A stretch of 9,460 nucleotides of DNA from Paracoccaceae bacterium. GTDB taxonomy: Bacteria; Pseudomonadota; Alphaproteobacteria; Rhodobacterales; Rhodobacteraceae. The notes under the pieces are model-generated. The model saw nothing but the letters and a program-made list of their open reading frames with translations. It had not been told where the DNA came from and made no database searches. The first letter of the stretch is position 1. Each line of letters starts with the position of its first letter. Shown here in pieces: positions 1 to 5,599 of this stretch. A program made the position numbers and the translations under genes. The stretch lies in NCBI GenBank assembly GCA_026997055.1, contig JALWJU010000596.1, positions 1 through 9,460 on the forward strand, given 5' to 3'.

Positions 1-713
1 TCTGGGAGGAGATGCAGGCGCTGGGCATCGACCTCGCGGTGCAGGAGGCCCGCGGTCGGCGCAAGAAGATGCTGCTCGCGGACATGGACAGCACCATGAT
101 CCGGCAGGAATGTATCGACGAGCTGGCCGAAGCCGCCGGCGTGGGCGAGCGGGTCAGGGAGATCACCGCCCGGGCCATGAATGGCGAACTGGACTTCGAA
201 GGCGCCCTGCGCGAGCGCGTCGGACTGCTGGCGGGGCTGGACGGGCGCATCATCGACGAGGTGCTGGAGAGCCGCATCACGCTGGCGCGCGGCGCGCTCA
301 CGCTGGTGGCCACCATGCGGGCGCAGGGCGCGCATACGGTGCTGGTCTCGGGCGGCTTCACCGCATTCGCGGTGCCGGTGGCGGCGCGGCTGGGCTTTGA
401 CGAGGTGCGGGCCAACGAGCTTCTGTCGCAAGGCGGCAGGCTCACCGGCAAGGTGGGCGAGCCGATCCTCGGGCGCGCGGCCAAGGTCGAGGCGCTCGAG
501 GAGATCACCGCGCGCCTCGGGATCGGCGCCGAAGAGGTGCTGGCAGTGGGCGACGGCGCCAACGACCTCGGCATGCTCGACCGGGCCGGGGCCGGGGTGG
601 CGCTGCACGCCAAGCCGGCTGTGGCCGCGCAATGCGACCTGCGCATCAACCACGGCGACCTGACCGCGCTTCTGTATCTGCAGGGATATGCCCGGCGTGA
701 ATTTGCAACCTGA
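1..713 (+). CDS. serB: Phosphoserine phosphatase SerB, 5'-truncated by window edge
   Basis: SerB removes phosphate from O-phosphoserine in the last step of L-serine synthesis and acts in the cytoplasm. The reading frame is open to the left edge (first full codon at 3, reading W-E-E before the Met at 12), so the Met at 12 is internal and an N-terminal part of the protein is missing. About 236 residues are visible. The HAD-family motifs are all present: motif I DMDSTM (from nt 81; first Asp is the nucleophile, second the acid/base), motif II VSGGFT (around nt 346-363), the conserved Lys in AAKVEAL (around nt 478-498), and motif IV GDGANDLGML (around nt 550-579), which binds Mg2+. The cap region contains the family segment ECIDELAE. 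The gene ends in TGA at 711-713 and is followed by 263 nt without a gene. Motif order and composition make an alternative HAD phosphatase unlikely. Confidence 0.96.
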   Translation, partial: WEEMQALGIDLAVQEARGRRKKMLLADMDSTMIRQECIDELAEAAGVGERVREITARAMNGELDFEGALRERVGLLAGLDGRIIDEVLESRITLARGALTLVATMRAQGAHTVLVSGGFTAFAVPVAARLGFDEVRANELLSQGGRLTGKVGEPILGRAAKVEALEEITARLGIGAEEVLAVGDGANDLGMLDRAGAGVALHAKPAVAAQCDLRINHGDLTALLYLQGYARREFAT

Positions 714-976
714 TCCCCGCGCCTTCGCCCATAGCGGACCGCAGGGGCGGGGGATAATGCGGTCTTGCGCAGAAAACCGTGCCCCGGCGGGCAGGGGCTC
801 CGTGTTGCGTATTTCGGGCGGTATGATCCGGTATCGCGAATCGCGGCGTTGCGGCTGGCGAGGAATTCGCGGCAAATGCGGTGACGGACCGTCTCGGGCC
901 TTGCCGCCCGCCCTCTGAGCCTGGCAAGGCACGCGGGGCGGGCAGGATATTTCGGGAGATGCGAAGGAGAAGCGCG
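714..976. other. Intergenic region serB to DUF1244 gene
   Basis: These 263 nt hold no convincing gene; open frames here are short and lack both a ribosome binding site and recognisable protein. A TATGAT hexamer (822-827) could be a -10 box, but no good -35 lies at the right distance. An inverted repeat CGCGAAT (835-841) / ATTCGCG (865-871) has a 23-nt gap and unknown meaning. A small GCCCC/GGGGC hairpin (781-785/794-798) lacks a T-run. The right end holds a degenerate copy of the intergenic repeat described separately. Confidence 0.5.
941..970 (+). repeat. Degenerate copy of Rhodobacteraceae-type intergenic element (copy A)
   Basis: The segment GGATATTTCGGGAGATG followed by CGAAGGAG resembles the core of the element at 5527-5562 read on the minus strand (GGATATTTTCGGCAAGAGG followed by AAAAGG). 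It lacks the AT-rich hairpin of the other copies. The purine-rich end AAGGAGA (964-970) serves as the Shine-Dalgarno sequence of the DUF1244 gene, as copy C does for dgcA. The alignment was made by eye, so membership in the family is moderately supported. Confidence 0.5.
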
Positions 977-1315
977 ATGGTGGCCAAAACCGACGAAAGG
1001 ACACGGATCGAGATCGAGGCGGCGGCCTTTCGCCGGCTGCGAAAGCATCTGATGGAGGATCGGCCGGATGTGCAGAATATCGACCTGATGAATCTGGCCG
1101 GTTTCTGCCGCAATTGTCTGAGCCGCTGGTACATGGAGGCGGCGCGCGAGCGCGGGGTGGAGATGGACAAGGCCGAGGCGCGCGAGATCTTTTACGGGAT
1201 GCCCTACGACGAATGGAAGGCACGCCACCAGCGCGAGGCCAGCGCCGAGCAGCAGGCGGCCTTCGAGGTGGCCTTTGCCGAGAATGTCGGCAGGGAGGAG
1301 GGCGAGGAGGGCTGA
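977..1315 (+). CDS. DUF1244 family protein
   Basis: A 112-residue cytoplasmic protein of the DUF1244 family, conserved in proteobacteria and without an established function to my knowledge. The hallmark core is visible: NIDLMNLAGFCRNCLSRWY (about residues 35-53), with the two close cysteines of FCRNC, followed by FYGMPYDEWKARHQ (about residues 74-87). The N-terminal half looks helical and charged (TRIEIEAAAFRRLRKHL), and the C-terminus is Glu/Gly-rich. I chose the ATG at 977 because AAGGAGA sits 6 nt upstream (964-970) and the protein then begins at the usual family position; an in-frame upstream ATG at 881 would add 32 residues of low-complexity sequence unlike the family. There is no signal peptide or membrane segment. 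It is separated from serB by 263 nt, so co-transcription is uncertain, and it converges on dat. Confidence 0.92.
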   Translation: MVAKTDERTRIEIEAAAFRRLRKHLMEDRPDVQNIDLMNLAGFCRNCLSRWYMEAARERGVEMDKAEAREIFYGMPYDEWKARHQREASAEQQAAFEVAFAENVGREEGEEG

Positions 1316-1352
1316 GAGCCGCCCTGCTGTCGGGGTGCGGGTACGGCAAGCA

Positions 1353-1383
1353 GGGAGCGAGGGGCGCTGCCCCTCGCGCTCCC
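1353..1383. terminator. Strong GC hairpin between convergent DUF1244 and dat genes
   Basis: Left arm GGGAGCGAGGGGC (1353-1365), loop GCT (1366-1368), right arm GCCCCTCGCGCTCCC (1369-1383). All 13 bases of the left arm pair, with a 2-nt bulge in the right arm. It lies 38 nt after the DUF1244 stop codon and 82 nt beyond the dat stop on the other strand, a fitting place for a bidirectional terminator. Neither strand shows a T-run after the stem, so termination may be inefficient or Rho-assisted. Alternatively it is simply the hairpin half of the adjacent repeat copy B. Confidence 0.5.
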
Positions 1384-1410
1384 CGGAGTATTTGGCGAAA
1401 GATGAAAGGG
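1384..1410 (+). repeat. Intergenic element core (copy B), next to a hairpin
   Basis: The core GGAGTATTTGGCGAAAGATG followed by AAAGG directly follows the GC hairpin at 1353-1383. It matches copy D (7867-7900, read on the minus strand: GGGAGTTTTTTCGGAAAGATG, then AAAGG) except for a short stretch in the middle. Hairpin followed by core is the same order as in copies C and D, although the hairpin sequence here is GC-rich rather than AT-rich. Confidence 0.6.
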
Positions 1411-1464
1411 CAGGCGGCGGAGCCGGGTGGACCTGCCGGGCCGTCTCCCGGAGAGGGCCGGCGT

Positions 1465-2328
1465 TCAGATCGCGGCGGCGCGGCTTTCCTCGAGGTAGAT
1501 TTCGCGCAGGCGGCGGGCGACGGGGCCGGGTTTGCCGTCGCCCAGGGGTGTGCCGTCGATCTCGACCACGGGCATGACGAAGGTCGATGCCGAGGTGATG
1601 AAGGCCTCGTCGGCGCTTTTGGCCTCTTCGGGGCTGAAGGCGCGCTCCTCGACCTCCATCTGCGCTTCGCGGGCAAAGCGCAGCACCGCCTTGCGGGTGA
1701 TGCCGTGGAGGATGTCGTGGGAAAGCTCGCGGGTGATGATGCGCCCGCCGCTGACGATATAGGCGTTGTTGGAGGTGCCTTCGGTGACCTTGCCGTCTTC
1801 GACCAGCCAGGCGTCGTCGGCGCCGGCGGCCTTTGCCATCATCTTGCCCATCGAGGGGTAGAGCAGCTGCACGGTCTTGATGTCGCGCCGGTGCCAGCGC
1901 AGGTCGTCGATGGTGATCACGCGGATGCCGGTCCTGGCCGCCGGTGCGTCGGCCATGCCGGGCTTGTTCTGGGTGAAGAGGACGATGGTGGGCGGGGTCT
2001 CTGCCGGGTCGGGAAAGACGAAATCGCGGTCTCCGGGCGCGCCGCGGGTGATCTGGAGGTAGATCATGCCTTCTTCGATGCCATTGAGCCGCACCAGTTC
2101 GCGGTGGATTTCCAGCAACTCGTCGCGGCCGACCGGGCTGGCCATGTCGAGGGCCTTCAGGGAGCGTTCGAGCCGGGCGGCGTGGCCGTCGAAGTCGATC
2201 AGCCTGCCGTCGAGCACGCTGGTCACCTCATAGACCCCGTCGGCCATCAGGAAGCCGCGGTCGAAGATCGAGACCTTCGCCTCGCTTTCGGGCAGGTATT
2301 GTCCGTTCAGATATACGGTGCGGCTCAT
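1465..2328 (-). CDS. dat: D-amino-acid aminotransferase (class IV PLP enzyme)
   Basis: A 287-residue fold-type IV aminotransferase, probably moving amino groups between D-amino acids and 2-oxo acids (for example D-Ala + 2-oxoglutarate to pyruvate + D-Glu) in the cytoplasm. The N-terminus VYLNGQYLPESEAKVSIFDRGF is typical of the group. Lys151 in RRDIKTVQ is the expected Schiff-base lysine, and Glu183 in EGTSNN the expected PLP-nitrogen partner; TRGAPGDRDFVFP (94-106) forms part of the substrate pocket. SHDILHGITR is the phosphate-binding segment. The RxH carboxylate pair known from the Bacillus enzyme is R-D-F here (101-103), so substrate preference may differ. The start ATG at 2328 fits the family N-terminus and has AGGAG 7 nt upstream; upstream in-frame codons encode low-complexity sequence. 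A branched-chain or 4-amino-4-deoxychorismate role is less likely, but class IV enzymes are hard to separate by sequence. The nearby dgcN-dgcA genes support a role around D-Glu. Confidence 0.88.
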   Translation of the reverse strand: MSRTVYLNGQYLPESEAKVSIFDRGFLMADGVYEVTSVLDGRLIDFDGHAARLERSLKALDMASPVGRDELLEIHRELVRLNGIEEGMIYLQITRGAPGDRDFVFPDPAETPPTIVLFTQNKPGMADAPAARTGIRVITIDDLRWHRRDIKTVQLLYPSMGKMMAKAAGADDAWLVEDGKVTEGTSNNAYIVSGGRIITRELSHDILHGITRKAVLRFAREAQMEVEERAFSPEEAKSADEAFITSASTFVMPVVEIDGTPLGDGKPGPVARRLREIYLEESRAAAI

Positions 2329-2330
2329 GA

Positions 2331-2356
2331 GCTTTCTCCTCGGGCTTTCTCCTCGG
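2331..2356 (-). repeat. Exact 13-bp tandem duplication carrying two Shine-Dalgarno sequences for dat
   Basis: GCTTTCTCCTCGG occurs twice head-to-tail (2331-2343 and 2344-2356, plus-strand reading). On the coding strand each unit reads CCGAGGAGAAAGC and contains AGGAG. The proximal AGGAG (2336-2340) is 7 nt from the dat ATG at 2328, and the distal one is 13 nt further away. Only the proximal site is at a normal distance. Confidence 0.85.
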
Positions 2357-2492
2357 CGGGTCAGTTGCTTTTGCAGAAGCCGGGCGGTGGGGTCAAGCCA
2401 TGCCGGCCGGGCTGTCGCGGGCATCCGTCCCGCCGCCGCCGGCCGGCGGGCAAGGCGGCCGGGGCCGCCAAGGCGGAGCGATGCGGAAATTC

Positions 2493-2520
2493 TTGCCTTT
2501 GCAGCGGTATCTGCTACGAA
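2493..2520 (+). promoter_or_regulatory. Candidate sigma-70-type promoter of the DUF4344 gene
   Basis: TTGCCT (2493-2498) and TACGAA (2515-2520) are separated by 16 nt and lie about 60 nt upstream of the ATG at 2580. Both boxes are imperfect, and the local sequence is less GC-rich than its surroundings. This is pattern matching by eye only. Confidence 0.28.
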
Positions 2521-2579
2521 TGGACAACTTTTCATTGCGAATACGCACCATCCCGCCGCAGGCCATTCAGGAGTCAGAA

Positions 2580-4517
2580 ATGCCGTTTCTTCCGCGTTTT
2601 TTCAGCATTTTCTTTCGGTTTCTCGTCATGTTCTTTATCGCGCAGCTGCTTGCCGCCGCGCCGCTGCGCGCCGACATCAACACCAATCTCGGCCCGCTCG
2701 CGGGCGTGGTGAGGCTCGAGGATGACGGCACCTGGGTGACCAATCTGCAGGACGGGTGGTTCAACATGATCAATACCCGCGCGCCCAATGCCTATCTCGC
2801 CTGGAATGTCGAACAGGCGCCGCTGACCGGCGGCGAGCGGGTGACCAGCCTGAATGTCTACCTGCAGCCCGCGGGCAGCGGCATGGCCATGGCGGGGATA
2901 TTGCTCAATTACCTGGCCGAGGACAATTTCATGGGCTTCGTCATCGACAGGAGCGGCACCGTCAGCGCGGTGACCCTGATCAATGGCGAATTCGATCGGC
3001 AGGATGCCGACAATGTGCGCGCGCGCCTTGACGGCTCCGACGTGCTGAGCGTGCGCGAGACCATGGACAAGGTGCTTTTCTACCTGAACGGCGAAGAGGT
3101 CTTCAATCTCGATCAGAATGGCGGCGCGGCGGATTTCAACAACCGGGTCGGCATCCTTGCCCTGGGGCAGGGCCGCTTTGCCTACAACGCCTTCAACATC
3201 ACCCGCACCGAGGGCGCCGGGGGCGCCGGGGGCGGCGGCTCCTTCCCGAGCCCCGGCGGCGGCACCGGCAGCCCTGCGCCCGCGCCCATGCCGGCTCCCG
3301 GCGGCACGGCCGGCCCCGCGCCCGCGCCTGTACCCGCGCCGCAGCTCAGCCCGGAGCAGGCCTACCAGGGCAAGGTCATTCTCGGCACCACGCTGGGGAT
3401 CTTCTTCCACGAGCTCGGCCACGCCCTGATCGGCGAGACCAATCTGCCCGCGACCGGGCCCGAAGAGGATGTGGCCGATGAATTCTCGGCCATGGTTCTG
3501 GGCGCGGTGGCCAAGGGCGACGGCTCCAATCCGGCCCTCGCCCAGGCTTTTTCCGATGCGGCGGAATATGCCTCGCTGTTCTGGTTCTATGCCGGGGTGC
3601 AGAGCATGGAGTCGGACCTCGCCGAATCCTGGCAGGACGAGCACGCGCCGGGGCTGAAGCGCTTCCGAAATTCCTTCTGCCTGCTTTACGCCTCGAACCC
3701 GCCGGAATACGAGGATCTTGCGCGGCTGGTCGAATTCGAAGACGTGACCAAACAGCGCTGTCAGGACGATTACGCGAAGCGGCTGAATGCCTGGAACGCG
3801 ATCCTCTCGACGGTGATGCGCCCGCAGGGCAGCACCGGCGGCGGCACGCTCACGGTGCGCTTCGAGGAATCGAGGACCGATGCCGGACGTCTGGTCAAGG
3901 CGCTGCTGGGTGACAGCGGCGACATGGGCCGGGTGGTGGCCTTTCTCGGCCAGATGTTCGCCTGGCCGCGCAATGTCGAGGTGGTGTTCCGCGATTGCGG
4001 CGACATCAATGCCTGGTATTCGCCGGCCGAGGCCTCGGTCACCATGTGCTACGAGATGACCGAATTCGCCTCGCAGCTGATCTTCGAGGGCGACCAGGCG
4101 CTGGGCAACAACCCGGCGCCCGTCCCCGCCGGCACCGGCGCGCCTCCCGGTACCCACCAGCTGACCGAAGCGGAGCAGTTCCTGCTCGGCGTCTGGACCA
4201 CCACCGCCATGGTCAATGGCAGCCCGGCCCAGATCGCCGTCGCCTATGCCGACGACATGAGCTATGTCAGCCAGGAGCAATATCCGAACCTGACCATCAA
4301 TATCGCCGGCACCTGGGCCGCCGACGTGGTGACCGATGGCGGTAACGTGATCGCGCTCGAATACGCCCCCTACGACTGGGAGCCAAAGCAGATCTGCGAC
4401 GCGAACAACCGCAATTGCCAGCCTTTCACTCCCGAAAGCGGCCGGACGCAGATCACCGCCACCAGCCAGAACACGGTGGAAGCGGACGGGCTGACCTGGA
4501 CCCGGGTGCAGCAATAG
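2580..4517 (+). CDS. Secreted DUF4344-type HExxH metallopeptidase with extra N- and C-terminal domains
   Basis: A 645-residue exported protein. The ATG at 2580 has AGGAG (2569-2573) 6 nt upstream and begins a signal peptide: hydrophobic residues 3-27 rich in Phe, then APLRA before a likely cleavage at Ala31/Asp32. Residues 32-211 form a domain that looks beta-rich (motifs like DNFMGFVIDR and VLFYLNGEEVFNL resemble a concanavalin-like sandwich; inference). A Gly/Pro/Ala linker spans about 212-254. The peptidase region (about 255-505) has the zinc motif HELGH (277-281) and an acidic cluster EEDVADEF (295-302), expected to give the third ligand. It also has Cys473 and Cys490 in the DUF4344-like segment CGDINAWYSPAEASVTMCYE. 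A second Pro-rich linker (about 512-527) leads to a C-terminal domain with LLGVW (from 535) of unknown family. DUF4344 proteins are called putative metallopeptidases; the substrate is unknown. The gene is divergent from dat and convergent with dgcA, so it is probably its own unit. Confidence 0.85.
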   Translation: MPFLPRFFSIFFRFLVMFFIAQLLAAAPLRADINTNLGPLAGVVRLEDDGTWVTNLQDGWFNMINTRAPNAYLAWNVEQAPLTGGERVTSLNVYLQPAGSGMAMAGILLNYLAEDNFMGFVIDRSGTVSAVTLINGEFDRQDADNVRARLDGSDVLSVRETMDKVLFYLNGEEVFNLDQNGGAADFNNRVGILALGQGRFAYNAFNITRTEGAGGAGGGGSFPSPGGGTGSPAPAPMPAPGGTAGPAPAPVPAPQLSPEQAYQGKVILGTTLGIFFHELGHALIGETNLPATGPEEDVADEFSAMVLGAVAKGDGSNPALAQAFSDAAEYASLFWFYAGVQSMESDLAESWQDEHAPGLKRFRNSFCLLYASNPPEYEDLARLVEFEDVTKQRCQDDYAKRLNAWNAILSTVMRPQGSTGGGTLTVRFEESRTDAGRLVKALLGDSGDMGRVVAFLGQMFAWPRNVEVVFRDCGDINAWYSPAEASVTMCYEMTEFASQLIFEGDQALGNNPAPVPAGTGAPPGTHQLTEAEQFLLGVWTTTAMVNGSPAQIAVAYADDMSYVSQEQYPNLTINIAGTWAADVVTDGGNVIALEYAPYDWEPKQICDANNRNCQPFTPESGRTQITATSQNTVEADGLTWTRVQQ

Positions 4518-4535
4518 GCAGCCGGGGGCAGCAGC

Positions 4536-4558
4536 AGGGCGCGGCGGGCCTGCGCCCT
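4536..4558. terminator. Hairpin between convergent DUF4344 and dgcA genes
   Basis: AGGGCGC (4536-4542) pairs perfectly with GCGCCCT (4552-4558) around a 9-nt loop. It starts 19 nt after the DUF4344 stop codon, and its right arm includes part of the dgcA stop codon (4557-4559). No T-run follows on either strand. It is the only hairpin I noticed in the 39-nt gap between the two genes, so it is the best candidate for their shared terminator. Confidence 0.4.
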
Positions 4559-5522
4559 ATCCCCACAGCTCCGGCGCGGGCGGATGCACGCCCTCGGCGT
4601 CGAATTGCAGCGGATGCGCGCGATCCTCGGCCAGCAGCAGCGGGCCGTCGAGATCGACCCAGCCCGCTCCCTGCGCGACCAGCGTGGCCGGGGCCATGGC
4701 CAGCGACGAGCCGACCATGCAGCCGACCATGATCCCGTAGCCCTCAGCCGCGGCCGCCCGCTTCAGCGCCAGCGCCTCGGTCAGCCCGCCGGTCTTGTCG
4801 AGCTTGATGTTCACCACGTCATACTTGCCCTTGAGCCCCGGCAGGCTCGCCCGGTCATGCACGCTCTCGTCGGCGCAGACCGGCACCGGGCGCTCCAGGC
4901 CCATGAGCGCCTCATCCTCGCCCGCGGGCAGAGGCTGCTCCACAAGCTCCACCCCGAGACGCACGAGATGCGGGGCCAGATCGGCATAGATTTCGGCGCT
5001 CCAGCCCTCATTGGCATCGACGATGATGCGGCTTTCCGGCGCTCCAGCGCGTACCGCTTCCAGGCGAGCCATGTCGTCGGGCGTGCCGAGCTTGATCTTC
5101 AGCAACGGGCGAAAGGCATTCTTCGCCGCCTCCTTGCGCATCCTTTCCGGGCTGTCGAGGCTCAGCGTATAGGCGGTGATCTCGGGGCCCGGCCGCTCCA
5201 GCCCGGCAAGCTCCCAGACCCGCCTTCCCGCGCGCCTCGCTTCCAGATCCCACAGCGCGCAATCCACCGCATTGCGCGCCGCGCCCGGCGGCAGAAGCGC
5301 CTGCAACTCGGCCCGGTCAAAATGCTCGGGCAGCCCCGCGATCTGCGCCTCCACGCTCTCCAGCGTCTCGCCATAGCGCGCATAGGGCACGCATTCGCCC
5401 CGCCCCTCCGCGCCGCCATCGCTGAGCCGCACCGTCAGCACCCGAGCCTCGCTGCGCGAGCCGCGGCTGATGGTAAATACCTGCGCCAGCCGGAACACGT
5501 CGCGCGTCACACTTGGCTGCAT
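4557..5522 (-). CDS. dgcA: N-acetyl-D-glutamate racemase DgcA (enolase superfamily)
   Basis: A 321-residue cytoplasmic enzyme of the muconate-lactonizing/dipeptide-epimerase branch of the enolase superfamily. The expected active site is complete: base Lys pair K142-x-K144 in LKIKLG, metal ligands Asp169 (VDANEGW), Glu195 (VEQPL) and Asp218 (ADES), and the opposite-face Lys240 in NIKLDKTGG. A DLDGPLLL segment near the C-terminus corresponds to the DxD of dipeptide epimerases. Sequence alone would allow an L-Ala-D/L-Glu epimerase, but the adjacent dgcN points to DgcA, which converts N-acetyl-D-Glu to N-acetyl-L-Glu in the two-step D-glutamate catabolic route. The start at 5522 is supported by AGAGGA 8 nt upstream and by the family-like N-terminus (RLAQVFTISRGSR). 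It lies 77 nt after dgcN on the same strand, and a hairpin-bearing repeat fills that gap. Confidence is high for family and good for function. Confidence 0.88.
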   Translation of the reverse strand: MQPSVTRDVFRLAQVFTISRGSRSEARVLTVRLSDGGAEGRGECVPYARYGETLESVEAQIAGLPEHFDRAELQALLPPGAARNAVDCALWDLEARRAGRRVWELAGLERPGPEITAYTLSLDSPERMRKEAAKNAFRPLLKIKLGTPDDMARLEAVRAGAPESRIIVDANEGWSAEIYADLAPHLVRLGVELVEQPLPAGEDEALMGLERPVPVCADESVHDRASLPGLKGKYDVVNIKLDKTGGLTEALALKRAAAAEGYGIMVGCMVGSSLAMAPATLVAQGAGWVDLDGPLLLAEDRAHPLQFDAEGVHPPAPELWG

Positions 5523-5526
5523 CGCC

Positions 5527-5583
5527 CTTTTCCTCTTGCCGAAAATATCCCCGCCGGAGGCACGATTTTTCTGCGAAAAATCG
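5527..5583 (-). repeat. Intergenic element with AT-rich hairpin (copy C) inside the dgcN-dgcA operon
   Basis: On the minus strand the order is hairpin, GTGCCTCCGGCGGG, then GGATATTTTCGGCAAGAGG. The hairpin is a perfect 9-bp stem CGATTTTTC / GAAAAATCG (5563-5571 / 5575-5583, plus-strand positions) with a 3-nt loop TGC. Twenty-two bases (5550-5571) are identical to copy D (7889-7910). The purine-rich end supplies the ribosome binding site of dgcA. Between two genes of one operon it could act as an attenuator, a processing site or a stabiliser; the sequence alone does not decide which. Confidence 0.75.
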
Positions 5584-5599
5584 CCCCCGCCGCACCGTC

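Larger units (their letters stand above)
2329..2579. other. Divergent intergenic region between dat and the DUF4344 gene
   Basis: These 251 nt separate two divergent genes and should hold both promoters. Apart from the 13-bp duplication and a candidate promoter on the plus strand, there is a perfect GC palindrome GGCGGCC-GG-GGCCGCC (2454-2469) and flanking direct repeats CAAGGCGG (2451-2458, 2469-2476). No small gene is supported; an in-frame ATG at 2400 would only extend the next gene with low-complexity residues ahead of its signal peptide. Confidence 0.5.

Noticed and set aside
822..827. TATGAT as the -10 box of a promoter for the DUF1244 gene
   Set aside because: No acceptable -35 sequence lies 16-18 nt upstream; TTGCGT at 805-810 is only 11 nt away.
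2400..2579. Upstream in-frame extension of the DUF4344 gene to the ATG at 2400
   Set aside because: It would put about 60 Gly/Arg/Pro-rich residues before a clear signal peptide, and AGGAG lies 6 nt before the ATG at 2580.
1114..2712. 532-codon open frame on the plus strand across the DUF1244 end, dat and the next promoter region
   Set aside because: It overlaps three annotated regions, is low-complexity in composition, and runs antisense to dat, whose catalytic residues are intact.
2574..4514. 646-codon open frame on the minus strand opposite the DUF4344 gene
   Set aside because: It mirrors the real gene codon for codon, is rich in Gly/Arg/His/Ala, has no ribosome binding site, and encodes no recognisable domain. 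The plus-strand protein has a signal peptide, zinc motif and ribosome binding site. Long antisense frames are common at this GC content.
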